Shown: positions 1-12,945, counted from the stretch's first letter. The stretch is 64,000 nt of DNA from Apteryx mantelli (GCF_036417845.1 NC_089980.1:60014501-60078500), one strand, 5' to 3'. Numbers and translations are program-made. The notes: generated from the letters alone by a model not told the origin.

Positions 1-2571
1 AATGGGATTGTTTTGGGTTACAGTTCAAATAAAAATGAAGGAAAAGTCTTGAGACCCAGGACCTTGGCTTTTGACTTAAGCAATCAGAGTCTGTCACTGT
101 AACTGAGCTATTTGGCTTTGCTCTGGGGCCTTCTGGCAGAAACGGGATTACTGTGTCATCAAATAGCAGGCAGTTTGGGAGGAGTGAATCCTGAATGCTA
201 TGCTACGCACCTTGTTGAATATTTTGGTCAGTGAGTCACAGCTGATGTGAGCATCTTTACTTTGGTTGTGTAAAATCAGTTGGGGTAGTTAATCTCATCT
301 GCTGAGGCTGAGGGGCCCTCTTAGACCGTGCAGGAGAACTTGGCTGTCCTGAGGGCTCTCTTTGGTCCTTCCCCACACACCTCTTTCCCTTACCTTGACC
401 CTTTGCGTGGTCATCTTATCTCCATCTGCTAGCACAGGCCTTCATTTTGCTCCAAGAAAGCCTCATCTTCCTTTGACCTATACTGCTTTTGGTCCTGCTG
501 AGCTTTTTCATGTCCTCAGCAGTATGAATGAGAGTTTCTCTCTGTTCCTAGCTTCCTGTTTCTGGTAGCATCTCTCCTCTTCCCAGTTACTGCTTTAAGA
601 GGTGAGGAATCACTGACCAAAATGCTCATTTTGGAGCGAGAGAATTAGGTCATCTACTGAAGAGTTGCATCTGCCTCTGAAGAACTGCTAGCAGAGATTT
701 TCTCTTGGTCCTCTGAAATGTCTAAGTCTCTTCTCTCTTTACATTTTAGGCATTGGAGTCAGGCATAGCCTTAAGGAGTAAAGTATCTCCTTAGTTAAAG
801 TTAAGAGCATTGCTTCATAGCTTCTTTTATAAATCAGTAGTAGAGGGTAATGGACTAGAAGGTTCTCTCCATGATCTTAATTAATCCAAGCAGAGATATC
901 TGTCTGTGATGTGAACTGGGATTAGGAATTAGCTCCAAAAACAAAACGGCCTGTGCAAAATTGATGTATACTGGGCTATAAAACAATTCAGCAAATGAGT
1001 GCCCATTTGTAATGTGGATTCTCTTAAAATAATTGGCTGACTCAGTCTTCGTCACAGGAGATAGTAAAGACTGAAGGAGTAATTTTATCAGTTTAAGTAC
1101 ATTTAAGACAGTGTGGAGAGGCTGCCCAGTCAGTACTTTCCCTCAGCCAGAGTCTGGGATGTTAGCAGGGCCTTATAAAAAGATGCTCTTTTTCCTTTTG
1201 AAGTGGGCCTTGAATGCAGAGGCCTGTGATCAGTCTGGAAAGTTCAATCCCTCTGAAGGAGGGATCCAGGAAAAAAATATAAGAGCATCTATGGGGGCAT
1301 CAGAGTAGAGAGAGGGGTTGGAAAAATGACAGGCTTCCATGTCATAAAGTGAACTTCTTCCCCTACATGTGCTTGAGCGAGTGGGCGTCAAGGGGAGGTT
1401 GATTGCCTGCCTTGCTTCTGGAAATCTTCCATGTTTTCATGAGTGAAAAGACCATTATTTTTTATTGCTATTAAAAAGTGCTTTTGCATTTGCAGCATCT
1501 CTAAGTGAGTATTACAGTGCTGCTCAGTGGAAGGTTACCTGAAAGTCAAAGGATATGTTTAGTCTGATGCCTCGGGAGGCCTCAATCTGTATCTCACCTG
1601 TGTGATTGCAAAGCTGAGAACAAGGGATTAGAAGGCTCACATGGTCAGTAATGGGATACACAAGGCCTTCGTGCTGGGAGTGGGGGTATTTGGTAAGCTG
1701 TGAAAGGGGAAAGTGAAGGCCATGAGGATTACAAGCAAGGAAGGAGACAAAAAAAAGGAGCTTCAAAAAGGACAAAGAGGGGACCTGGGCAAAGGAAGCT
1801 GATTAATGTGTGTTTTCAAGGGCAGTGGTTCCAAGTGTAAGGAAATGTATGGGAAGGGGGCTTTGAAGGGCAGTGGGCAGAAAAGCAGAGGCTTATACGT
1901 ATGCTGAAGTCTCTCAGGAAACTTGCTAAGTGAAACAAAATTTTGCAATGGATGAGTGCTGCCAAAAATTGCATTTTATAAAGCAGTGGTTTTGGGGGTG
2001 AGAGGTTGTTTGGTTAGGCTTTTTGCCTACTGCTTGATGCTATGTTAAAGCTATATGGTCACAGCAAAAAGACGCATCAACCACATCTAACGCTAGCTGG
2101 GAAAGATGTCTTATTAGTATTGATATTAGCCAAAAGAATACAGGAAAACTGAGAATGATGAATGTTCAGTGATTGCTGAAGTATGACTTGGGTGGTTTGG
2201 CTGCGCTTGTGAGTAGCAGGGCACACTGAAGGCAAAATGTGTTTGGTAGGAAATTGCTAGGAAGATGCCAGGGCCACTAGGCCTGGGGTGCGCACTGATA
2301 CTGTGGGAGGCTGGATTTGACTGTCCTGGGTGCCCCTCTGCTCTCTGACTGCTCTTCCTCCCTGCTCCTCCTGACTGCAGGAGCAGGTTTGATGTGCCTG
2401 GTGTGGTCAGAGCAGGAGGTCTGGTTGATGTCCAGCCCCAGCTGCAAGCATCAAGGGCAGGGCTGCCCAGGAGGTACCCCCAGACAGCACTGACTGCCTG
2501 ATTGGTACCCCCAATTATCCCTCCTCCCACTCCTTCACCTTTCCTTTCTCCACCCTTGTACCTCCCTTTCT

Positions 2572-2584
2572 CCCCCCCCCCCCC
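2572..2584. repeat. Mononucleotide C-run (13 C)
   Basis: Thirteen consecutive C follow a pyrimidine-rich stretch (about 2520-2590). It is a simple repeat, likely length-polymorphic and error-prone to sequence. Confidence 0.9.
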
Positions 2585-4693
2585 GTCCCCTCCCAAATAA
2601 ACAACCTGCTGCTAATTTACTTTTTTCCACGTTGGTCCCAGTTTTGCTTCTTCTGTTCCTAGATCTGATATTTCTGATACTGTTACCTTAGTAATCTCTG
2701 CTCTATGTAGTATTATTGATGTGGTTACTGAGGCACTGCTGTCCTTGCAAGACTCCAGTCCCCAAAAGGTCCCCATTGCTCCCTTTCGGTTATCTCTGAT
2801 GTTCGGCCATTTCTCACATAACTCCCCCTTAGCCACCTGAGAAATCCAACCATCCCTCCTGGCACTGTTACTTTTGTCAGCTTCTTACATTGCTATCTGT
2901 CATGTGCAGCAATTTCTTATGTCATGTCCAGTGGTTGTCCCGTCCTGCTCGGTTAGCTGAACCTAGTGAGAGGCCAGCAGCCCTAATGCTGTTGCAAGCG
3001 TCCTTGTGGCACTCCCAGCTCCCTGCAGTGCACGTCAGTACCTGCAGGTTTTCCTGCAAACACTTGGTTTCACGCAGATCCTGCCAAAAACATTTCCTTT
3101 TCTCTTTTTATTGGTGGAATCTGTCACTTCCATATTGAGTGTTCCTTTCTAAGATGCTTAGTCAAAGCCTAAGAAGTTAAAAAAGAGATGGGCTCAGGCA
3201 ACAGATGTAGACCTGGATTTTCAGACACCCCAAAAATGGTGTGGGAGTTTGGAGGGGGGGTTGAGACACAGGTTTTGCTTATCATAAAAATCTGGATTAT
3301 TTGAAGAATTTGAGTTTTACATCGCTTTTCAAACCTTTCTGAAGTTTGGGAGTCCCTACACACAGTTTTTATTTAGGTTCATTGCTTCCTTGAAGTCTTC
3401 TTCAGCACACCAGTTCAAAGCCTTGCAGACACTCTGAGTGCTTTGATTAGGTGGTTGTGCCTGAGTTTTGGCTGTTGCATTATATTTGGGACTGAAGGAC
3501 ATGGGCAGTGTTCTCCAAAAGCTGTCTACTGTGTTCTGTCTGTGCAGCACCTTGCGTGGGGGTCCACATTTCAAGCTCCTATTGCTATTACCATAGAGAA
3601 ATGAATAATAGGACCTCTTCTCTCCCTTCTGATCAAGTTAAATAATTAGCCCAAATATTTTACTACGTGTGACATTATGCCTCCAATTTTCTCATGTGCT
3701 CATAGCAACATTGCTGTCTGTAAAAGGGAATGGTGCCATAGGCAGCCTATAGACAGTGGCTGGTTTGTGACAGGTGGGACTAAGTAGCTGAGAAGTTTGC
3801 TCTGCAACTAACTGCAATGTGGCACTCAAAGCCTTGGGCCACAGAGCAACGAAGGGGAGAAATGCATGTTGTTTTAATTTAAATGAAAAGTGAAGTTTGT
3901 GGGTTTGGGTCCCTTGCCTCGCTTCTCTCCTCCCCAATCACCTGCTGGCCCCAGCGCATGAGCAGGCACATGCTGTTGGGTCCTTCAACTGTGGCAGGCG
4001 TGGGCTCAGCACCTTCCTCACCAGCTAGACATAGCCATCTGGGTCCCTTTGAGTCCTCATGCCTGTCAGTACTCCAAGAGGACCTTCCCTCCCTTTTTAA
4101 ATGCTCATGGGTGCAGAGGTGTCATAGGAAGGATGGAGAAAGGCCCAAGAGGAGGAGCTGCTGCCACCAAGCCCTTGGCCCTGCAGCTTCTCCTCCTCTC
4201 CCTTGTCGTCCCTGCTGCTGGCTACAGCTCTGGTCCGGCTCTTCTTTATGGGTGCTTATCTGTGACCGCTCTGCTAAACAGCACATCTGGAGATAGTTAT
4301 TCTGGCCATGGTGTTATTATTTTTATAGTTAGTTTAGGGAAAGGTAGCTTTCTGACATGCATGCATAACAAAACGGTCATCACCAACCAATGCTTTCTTT
4401 GCTATCAGCACTGAGACAGAAGGGTATTCCCAGCATCCCTGTGTGCTACAAATAGTCTTTGTCCCCAGCAATTGAGGACTGAACATGATTTAAAAATTTA
4501 TATGGGCATCTGAACTTAACCCTTACAAATCAAGTCTGTCTTTGGCACAAAAACTGCTTTTAAGTCTTGCTATTCCTGCAGGTAATAAAGTGCAGAGGTG
4601 AAGAAAGAAAGTCTGAGAAATGTCTTCTGCATCAAAGAAGAAGAAAATAAAGAAGGAGAGGCATAACCCTGCCTCTGATGCACTGTGATACCT

Positions 4694-4739
4694 GGGGGGG
4701 GGGGGGGGGGGGAACGGGACGGGACGGGATGGGGCAGGG
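4694..4739. repeat. G19 run followed by GGGAC pentamers
   Basis: Nineteen consecutive G (4694-4712) are followed directly by short GGGAC/GGGAT pentamers and a GGGG. There are more than enough G-tracts in 46 bases for G-quadruplex formation on the + strand. The run length is probably variable and may be imprecise in the assembly. Confidence 0.9.
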
Positions 4740-5337
4740 AGAGATCATGAATATGCAAAAGGGAGCCTGTTGTCTGTCCATGGGAACCCTCTGCAGCCAG
4801 CAGGGCAGGGCCACATTCGTGCTTCACTTTTCTTCACGTTCTCATCCTCTCAGTTCTGTTTTAGGGGTCTTAAACTCAGCCCTGCTAAGGAACAGAGTGG
4901 TTGCCTCCAAAACATTGGATGGTGCCCACTCCATTCCCTGTCCTCTCTCTTTTTATCGCGGTAGGACCCTTTGCCAATTAGGCCTCCCAAGAATGAGCTA
5001 GACAGTCATAAGTCAGCAATGAATGTATCATATTGATACAACCTGATGTCTGTATGTGCTGTTTATATTGCTAATGAGTAGATGATTGCGTTCTTTGGGT
5101 GTTTCATAAATTTGTCTAATTCTTCACATAGTCCCCACAAAAAAATAAATGCACAAGATACTAGTCAAGGGCACCGTTCCTCAGCAAGAATAAAAATAAT
5201 GTGAAATTTTTAGACCAAGCTATTTTGGAGAGATGACAAATCCAGAGGGTATTTAATAACACTTTTGAAAATGAAATCCAGTGCTCTCTTCTTTCTTTTC
5301 TTTCTTTCAGAGCTTTTCCTGTTGTTTGCCCCAATCT

Positions 5338-6335
5338 GATCACAGAATCACAGAATGGTTGAGGTTGGAAGGGACCTCTGGAGATCATCTAGTCCAACCC
5401 CCCTGCTCAAGCAGGGTCACCTAGAGCACATTGCACAGGATTGCATCCAGGCAGGTTTTGAATATCTCCAGAGAAGGAGACTCTGCAACCTCTCTGGGCA
5501 ACCTGGTCCAGTGCTCTGTCACCCTCACAGTGAAAAAGTTTTTCCTCATGTTCAGATGGAAGTGTCTGTGTTTCAGTTTGTGCCCATTGCCTCGCGTCCT
5601 GTCGCTCGGCACCACTGAAAAGAGTCTGGTCCCATCCTCTCGACACCCTCCCTTCAGATACTTGTACACGTTGATAAGATCTCCTCTCAGCCTTCTCTTC
5701 TCCAGGCTAAACAGGCCCAGCTCTCTCAGCCTTTCCTCATAAGAGAGATGCTCCAGTCCCCTAATCATCTTCGTAGCCCTTCGCTGGACTCTGTCCAGTA
5801 GTGCCACATCCCTCTTGTACTGGGGAGCCCAGAACTGGACGCAGCACTCCAGATGTGGCCTCACCAGGGCTGAGTAGAGGGGGAGAATCACCTCCCTCCA
5901 CCTGCTGGCAACACTCTTCCTGATGCACCCCAGGATACCATTGGCCTTCTTGGCCACAAGGGCACATTGCTGCCTCATGCTTAACTTGGTGTCCGCCAGC
6001 ACTCCCAGGTCCTTCTCCGCAGAGCTGCTTTCCAGCAGGTCAGCCCCCAACCTGTACTGGTGCATGGGGTTATTCCTCCCCAGGTGCAGGACCCTGCACT
6101 TGCCTTTGTTGAACTTCATGAGGTTCCTCTCCACCCACCTCTCCAGCCTGTCCAGGTCTCTTTGAATGGCAGCACAGCCCTCTGGTGTATCAGCCACTCC
6201 TCCCAGTTTTGTATCGTCAGCAAACTTGCTGAGGGTGCACTCTGTGTCTTCATCCAGGTCACTGATGAAGAAGTTGAACAAGACTGGACCCAGTACTGAC
6301 CCCTGGGGGACACCGCTAGCTACAGGCCTGATCAT
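5338..6335 (-). mobile_element. CR1 LINE (5'-truncated, 3' half)
   Basis: This is a chicken-repeat-1 (CR1) non-LTR retrotransposon on the minus strand. The low-coordinate edge is the CR1 3' terminus: a doubled CACAGAAT octamer, then the conserved GGTTGAGGTTGGAAGGGACC block and TCATCTAGTCCAACC. The element runs to about 6335, where similarity stops abruptly at the start of the VPQGS reverse-transcriptase block. It is therefore 5'-truncated, the usual result of incomplete target-primed reverse transcription, and it lacks ORF1, the endonuclease and the first part of the RT. I saw no clear target-site duplication, as expected for CR1. The upstream boundary is uncertain by about 15 bases. Confidence 0.95.
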
Positions 6336-6341
6336 TTTCAT
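5421..6341 (-). pseudogene. CR1 reverse transcriptase, C-terminal fragment (306 codons, unbroken)
   Basis: This is the C-terminal part of the CR1 ORF2 polyprotein, the enzyme that copies CR1 RNA into the genome. The translation shows the RT block [11 protein letters not shown] at residues 9-19 and the catalytic F-ADD motif at residues 40-43 (FADDTKLG). It then shows the CR1-typical thumb region, including [31 protein letters not shown] and [18 protein letters not shown], and ends at the family's usual C-terminus. No stop or frameshift interrupts the 306 codons, so this insertion is fairly young. The endonuclease and the N-terminal RT are missing, so it cannot be autonomous. The ATG at 6341 probably belongs to flanking or junction sequence and is not a natural start. 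Confidence 0.93.
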
Positions 6342-6345
6342 GATT

Positions 6346-9300
6346 AAAATTCAGGGGGATAAGTGAAACTTTGGGAAAGGTTAGCTCCAGCTTTATTGAG
6401 GAATCCCTCTTCTTTGATGTTGCCAGTGTCCACAAAAGAGGTAAAATGAAAGAACTGTTTGGGGACCTGTGACCATTACCATGTGGAATGATTAATAATA
6501 TGGTCAACACCGTGATACTGGCTATTACTGAATTTTATGAGCACCTTTTAAACACAGAATAAGACTGACAGATGAAGCAAAGCTTGCTAGAACAGAACAG
6601 GACAGTAGAGCCTGCACCTCCTCTGCATTTGTGGCCCAGGCTCAGGGTGGAGGGCAGAGCCGGAGTCCTTGACCTCCTTCCACCTGAGAGACATAGCACC
6701 TGGATCAGGTGCATGAAGGAGAGCTGGTTTGATGCCTACCGAAATATACCCTGCCCTCTTTAAGGCTTGGAATTGAACTGATGTTCTGGCCTGCCTCTGT
6801 CTGTGGTGCGGCAACTGATGTGAAGAAAAGTGTGGATGTGCCAGGAGGGACAAACAATTTGTGTTTGAAATTTGTGTTATTACAGCAATGAATGGGCATC
6901 CTGCTCCCTTGCCCTTCCATCTTCCTGCCCTGGGCTCCTTCAGTGTATTTTTGGTGCACACATCACTCCTGTGTCATAGCAGCCCCCCTCCCTTACTATT
7001 TTGCTACTCTAATTCATCTTGCTCCACAGTATCACACAGGTCTAGCAGTAAAATAAAGCAACGATTTATTAATTAAAGCCCAAGAGAAAGGTATGAGCAT
7101 TTAGAGGACTGATGACTATAAGCAGAGCAAACTGTGTGTGGCTATAGTCTCTTTTTAAAACTAGATGTGTCCCTAGTTTCAGTGCCTCTTACTCAAAGGC
7201 CTTGTAGCACACATTAACTTGAGGGTGCATGCCCTGATCATCCCACATCAGATACATTTCTCAAGTTTGGGGGGAATTCTTTTTCTCTCAGAGTGTTTCT
7301 GGGCTTCTTTTTAATACTAGTAACAGACCAGTAGCAAAGCGCTTTGCCAAGACCCACTCCTATGGTCAGTCCCTGGGTCGCTCTTTCCCCAACACTAGGC
7401 AAGATTTGAGGAGAGGGTGCTGGCAGCCCCATGCTGTGCTCCTGCATGCACATGGGCACACATATTGTCTTCAGTGCTTTTCTGGGGAAGAATGGCATCC
7501 CTTCTGTGTGCTCCTTGCAGGGCAAGAGGACCTTGTGGGCCGAGAGACGTGACCGTAGTGATGGTGGAGGCTGCACGCTTGTGGTGGCATAGCTCTTCTG
7601 AGGAAGGAGCAGCTAAGTCTGTCCTCGTCTTCCTCCCCTCTGACTCACCGCCAGCCACAGGAAACTTGCTTTCCCCACCCAGTGCTAGCGAGGGGGTACT
7701 CACCAGTACCTTTCCTTCCACCCGGAAGGGCTGAGCATCTCAGAGAGATGAAGGTGGAGCATTTCTTCATCTCAGCTGGCCACCAGGACCAGGGCCACCC
7801 ACCATAGCCTGTCAGAGCTTGCAGTGCCACTGGCTGCCAGCCCCCTTACCGTTGCTGCTGCCCTGCTTGTTGCCGTCTGGAGAACTGCTGTGTGCGAATG
7901 TGTGTGACATGGGTGGAAGAGGAGGGTTTGCTAGATATGGTGGGGGAAAAGCACGCAATGGGCACATGTTTTAGAAGGGGAGGAGTGTTTTATTTCCACG
8001 TGTTGCCAGCAGGCATAAGAAATACTAAGGTCATCACTTTGGCCTGCTATGACCATCAGTAGTGACATCCTGGAATCTGGCTAGAAACTTCTTCAGAAGA
8101 GCATTATCAAAGCCTGGTCCTGTTTAATATAGGGAGAGGGAAGTGACTTTTGTAAATAGAAATTTTAACCCCTCTGTGTCTCTTTAACAGAGACAGAAGT
8201 ATCTAAGGAGGAGGATGTAGAGCATCTTGAGAACCTGAAGTTCAGTAAATTAGCAGGACTAAAAGGTACTAAAAAGTATGCATCTAAGGGTTTTGGAATA
8301 AATAGTGTGGAATCATAAAGTCCAGGGGAATCTCAGCATACTTTAGGTGAAGGAAGAGCTCCCAAGTGTGTAACAGAGTTGCAGGTTTCTTTAAAGGAAC
8401 AGACAGTTTTATGAATAACATTTGTATTTCAGCAAGTCACGACTAGTTGTTTATGGGGAGTGGAAGTTGTTAATGTAGTGCCTGTTATTGGCTGCTTGCT
8501 CAGGCACTTCAGGGTTTAATCAGAGAGAGAGAGGAAAGGCCAGTATAGCAGCCTGGATAACCAGTTTCTGGCCAAGTGCCTCCATTTTTCATGACCTTTT
8601 TGGTATAGCCCTTTGTAAGAAACTTTGAAAGAAAATACACAGCTCCTAGGCAAGGAGCATTTATCCTGAGCGGATGAGGTAAGTTTTGGAAGTGTAGGTA
8701 TTTGCTGTGCCAAACAAGGGCCACGCTCTGAGGCCAAAGAATAAACAGATGTGAATGGCAGCAACTCAGAGCAGAGCAAAGTTAAGAGGGGAGAAGTTGG
8801 TACTTGAACAAGAATACTGTAAGGATTTGAAGGGTTTAGAGGAAGAATAGGAATGTAAATTGGGAACTGGCCTGAGGCCCTATGAAATCAGTGCAAAGAC
8901 TTCCCTTGGGCTTCGGATCAAGCCATTAGCATAGGGGATGAGTAGCCCCTGAAGGGTTGCAAACATCAGCACAACTGACAGATGGGGAGAGGACAGAGGA
9001 GGAAGAGCACAGGACCTAAAGGGAGAAGTAGGAGAGATTCACGTCAGCAGAACCTCCCCAAAGGTCCAGGACCCCCATGAGTTCGCACGGGCTTGCTCCT
9101 CCCAAACGCAGGGGGATCTTTGTGGGCAGCCTGGTGGGGGTATTAGGGTAGCCCATGATAACCACGGGATTTGCTAGGATACTCAGATGTATTAAAGAGG
9201 GGATAAAAATTCGGCTTGAAGGTATAAACCAGCATGGCACAGAATTCAGGGCAGGTTGGGATATCATGTGAAAGGTTGCCATCTCCTTAAATTGTAGCAG

Positions 9301-12300
9301 TTGGAAAAGATGTGATAAAAGTGGTCACAGGAGGAGGCAGGATTAGCATATAACAGGCTTTAAAAAAGAAAGGTTACAGGACACAGGCCTGAGGCTTTTT
9401 GAAAGAACAGTATCTAAAAATATGAAAAAACAACAACAGCAACAAAATTGTGAAGGGAATAGTGAACCATGTTCATTTCCTCCTGTTTTTCCTGTTAAAT
9501 GAAGCCAAAAAAAAAATATGACACATTCCATGAAGTTGGTGTAGTAAATGTAGAGCTAATCAAAGGATATACTTCCTTTCCCAATACCTAGTCAACTTCT
9601 GCAGCCTGTGATCAAGTGAGGTGGGAGCATAGGAGATAAACACAGTGGATGCATTTATTTTTGAAAGACTGGCAGAATGTACCATTTGTGCTGCAGCAAG
9701 TGAAGAAATAAATAGTATTGCTCACAGGCAGGTATTGGGAAGTAGCTCCTGTACAGCCTGTGCACAGCACTGCACAATTAGTTGGCTACTTAGCTATTCC
9801 CCTTCGTCACTCCTGGTCACACGCATCATTTCTTTCATGCTTTCTGAGACAACCACTGCTGTGCTGGCATGCCAGCCCTGGTGGACCACTTATCTAATCT
9901 GCTGTGGCAGTTCCTCTTCTATGTAGGCTGCTGCAAAGCAAATTGAATTTTTGGTTTCTTCATCCTATTCTGCAAATGGCTTCTTCCTTTGGTCCTACTT
10001 TAATTTATATTACCATCTGCCTTTTTTGATCACGTGGGGCATTCCCTCATCTTTGGCCTTGTGGCGAGTCCAGTAGCTGTTTTCCTGCAAATGGCAAGTG
10101 TGTTTTCAAGGCCTGGGCTTTAAATTGCTGTTCTGGCAAAAAAAAAAAAAAAAAATTCCTCTCACGCCCTTGACATGAAAACAACAATGCGAACAATGGG
10201 AGCTGGCTGGAGCCAGGGTGATGCTGGAGTGCACTGCATGCAAGGAGCCTGAAGAGGAAAAAAAAAAAAAAAAAAAACACATGCGGCGGAGGGAGGATGT
10301 TCAGCAGACTATTTGCATCAGAGTTTCAGAACCCACACAATAAAAATGAAAGTGCAGAGCGCAGGCCAGCTGCCTGCGATAAGATCTCATTGTTGGAAAG
10401 GGGAGAAACGTACCGGCTCAACACTCTCTGGGCAGGGAGCAAAAGTACGTTGTGAAACAAATGGTGAAATCGCACATTTGGCCTTTCTTCTCTGGGCACT
10501 GACGAGTCAAGCAGTTCTGATTGACTGATTTTTGTGTGTTACAGTATGACCATGCCAACCCGGGAGATTTATGGCAGATGGTATAGCATACAGGGGAATT
10601 GCAAGGAGCGCAGGCACAGTGGGGAACTGAAATCAATCATTTTTAACAAGTAAATACAGCTTTGCAAAATGTCATGTTCCCCGTGCGGTGGTAGGGCTGT
10701 AACTGATGTGATGGCTTTATTGCTGCTGTTTGCAGGTGCATTTGGCCTCAGACAGTGAGGGAAGAAGACTCCATTTTGGCCTGAACAGGGTTCTTACTTG
10801 TGCTCTGTGCAGCTTCGGGATTCGATTCCTTGCAACCATGGCAAACCATCTTATTTACCACCTCCAGTGACCAGTGTGGATGTCTACAAAAATGGCTGTT
10901 TTAAAATTCACAGCTATTAGGGTTAATGGGCTAGCTGGATTTTTTATCATATATTTAACACATGCTGTGATAAGACTGAACTGCTGGATTCAAACACCCT
11001 TGCCTAATGTTTAACTTTTGTTTCTTTTACTGAAAAATATGAAAAATACTTAAAAGAATTCTCTAAATTACTTCCAAAATTCCCACATACCTTCCTCAAG
11101 CTTTATGTAAGTTTGCAGGGCTGAACTCTGTGTCTGCAGTTATTCTGGTTGCGGTTCCTAGGTGGCTGCCCCACCAAAATAAGCAAATATAATAATTTTA
11201 AGATCAGTCTTTATTTTAGCCAGGTACACCAACAGTGTCTCTTTGCCAAAAAAATGGGCCTAGTTCCTTAGTCTGTGTTCTTCTTAATCTCAGACTAAAG
11301 GACTGAGATTTATTCAGGGGATCTGTCTGTAGGAGTTGGTAATAAATTTTAATATTGTTTTCTCCACATGTATTCCATACGATTCCATACTCATGTGATT
11401 CCATGTGTATCAGGAGGGTTGGTAGATTCAAGTTTTTCAGGTTTCTTTTCTTCAGTCAGTAACACATTTCCTAAGAAGTACAGGCTATCTTAAGAGGACA
11501 CATACTCCATCTGCCTTTGTTCTAAATGTTCATACTGAAATAATTTTTATTCTCTTGATTTAATATAAAATATCTACTAATAACAAGGCCTCCTGTGCTA
11601 AGGTTGAAGAGGAATGATGCCATTAAGCTAATGAAGGACTGTCCAGCACGATGTGTTGCTGGGCACTATTGTTGGTTTAACTTTACGCTCTGCAGATGAC
11701 TTTCTGGGCCTTTCGCACTACTTGATCCAGTGATCAAAAATGATGCCTGTCTTATTGCCAAGAAGATGTGGAGGGTTTATCGCAGTGCCTTACGGCCATT
11801 TCTCTCCACCCTAACATGTGCAGGTGCCAGCATGTAACTGTGCTTTCCCTCCCAGTTCTCCCTGCTTTGTCCTCCAGGGCTCCTTCTCTCCTACCAAATT
11901 CACAGCTTTTTAAAGCCTTTGGGAGAGCTTTTAGGATGAAGTGCCAGAATACTATGACACCAGCTTTATGTCTCCCCTAATGTAAAGCATGGGCAATACC
12001 TTCTCTTTACTGCTTTCTCAGAGCTCACCTTTGGGCACAAAGAGTACCTGATTTAGGGTGAACCAGCCTAAACTGAGGCAACTAGACAACTTTATCACAG
12101 AACTTGGCTCCTCTTTTCTGCTTCCTCCCAACAAAAGATTGCTAAACTAGCCCACAGAATAAGGCTTCTTCTGGCTCCTTTGCTGCTGTTGTGATAGCCA
12201 TGCTGGGAAAGAATACTTTCACCGGTTTGTAACAGGCTACAAGGCTGTGCTCTGTCTTATCAGGTACAGGCCTGGCCTTTGTGGACTGTGGCCTCCCAAT

Positions 12301-12810
12301 ATAAATGTCGCATGCATATCTAGAGGTAAATGCCACGCACTCATGGCTTTGTTTGTCAAGTGAACCAGCTTGTACATTTTGTACCAATGTGTGAATTACA
12401 TTAGCCTAGTGTTGTCCTCTGTGTTGTTACCTATTAAATAAAAAGGCCTGCTTTAAGAGCTTTTTTCTGGCCTTCAGAGACATTGGTGAGGCTGGCTCTG
12501 CAGTTCAGTGCTGCAGACACAGGTGGTAGCTGTGTTCCCGTGAAGTGTAGAGGTGTTTGAACGCGGTGGGGCAGGATTATCGCAGGAGCCATATGTTCAG
12601 ATTGGGCCTCTCCCGCAGCACTGGTTAACGATAAATGACTTTCCCATGCTTGGAACTAAATGCAAGATACCTTTGTCTGAGTGGTGATGCTGGTCCTGTG
12701 CTCATGTTTGGTTTGATTTTGTTTCTTAATTTTTGGGAGAGTTGAGCTATGGGCACCTGAAAGTAATTATAGATCTGTGACAGCCCATCTGGCTTACTGA
12801 ATAAGTCCCC
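6346..12810. other. Gene-free intergenic DNA
   Basis: No gene is supported. A GC-richer patch at about 7.38-7.87 kb produces overlapping frames on both strands with no recognisable product. Two A-runs of about 20 bases lie at 10138-10156 and 10258-10277. Downstream of them, about 10.28-10.7 kb is somewhat richer in CpG than its surroundings. The rest is AT-rich, without motifs I can name. Confidence 0.65.
10138..10277. repeat. Two A-runs about 100 bases apart
   Basis: A 19-A run (10138-10156) and a 20-A run (10258-10277) bracket about 100 bases of mixed sequence. Runs like these can be remnants of retroposed poly(A) tails, but I could not recognise a retroposed body next to either run. They may simply be simple repeats. 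Confidence 0.85.
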
Positions 12811-12945
12811 AAGTCTGGTGGTAGAAGAGAGACCAGGAGGTCTAGCTTCAGATTGCTACTGATTTAATGTAAAAAGGTGAGCAAATTGTTTAACCTTTCA
12901 GTGTCTTTATAATTCCTCCTCTTTAAAATAGGAATTGTAGAATCT
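12811..12945 (+). repeat. MIR-like SINE remnant (+)
   Basis: The order of sub-motifs matches the amniote MIR SINE core: a 'gtggtagaagagagaccaggaggtc' stretch, then 'gagcaaattgtttaacctttcagtgtc', then 'cctcctctttaaaatagg'. The last two correspond to the known MIR 'gggcaagtcacttaacctctctg' and 'cctcatctgtaaaatgg' blocks. Divergence is high and no poly(A) or target duplication remains. The call is by eye from the family consensus as I remember it. Confidence 0.6.

Larger units (their letters stand above)
1..5337. other. Gene-free intergenic DNA upstream of PDE10A
   Basis: I see no gene here. Open frames are short (at most about 156 codons), overlap on both strands, and have no family resemblance. 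The stretch contains a 13-C run and a long G-run (listed separately). A moderately GC-rich patch at about 3.9-4.26 kb gives overlapping frames in two phases, which is typical of non-coding GC-rich DNA. Old repeats too decayed to recognise by eye may be present. Confidence 0.7.

Noticed and set aside
2126-2596. 156-codon minus-strand frame
   Set aside because: It begins in a Gly-rich stretch produced by the C-run and C-rich DNA, with no protein-like conservation signal visible.
5355-5742. + strand frames over the CR1 3' end (and the equivalent at 20979-21267)
   Set aside because: They are antisense shadows of the CR1 element. The same frames recur at both CR1 copies because the DNA is repeated.
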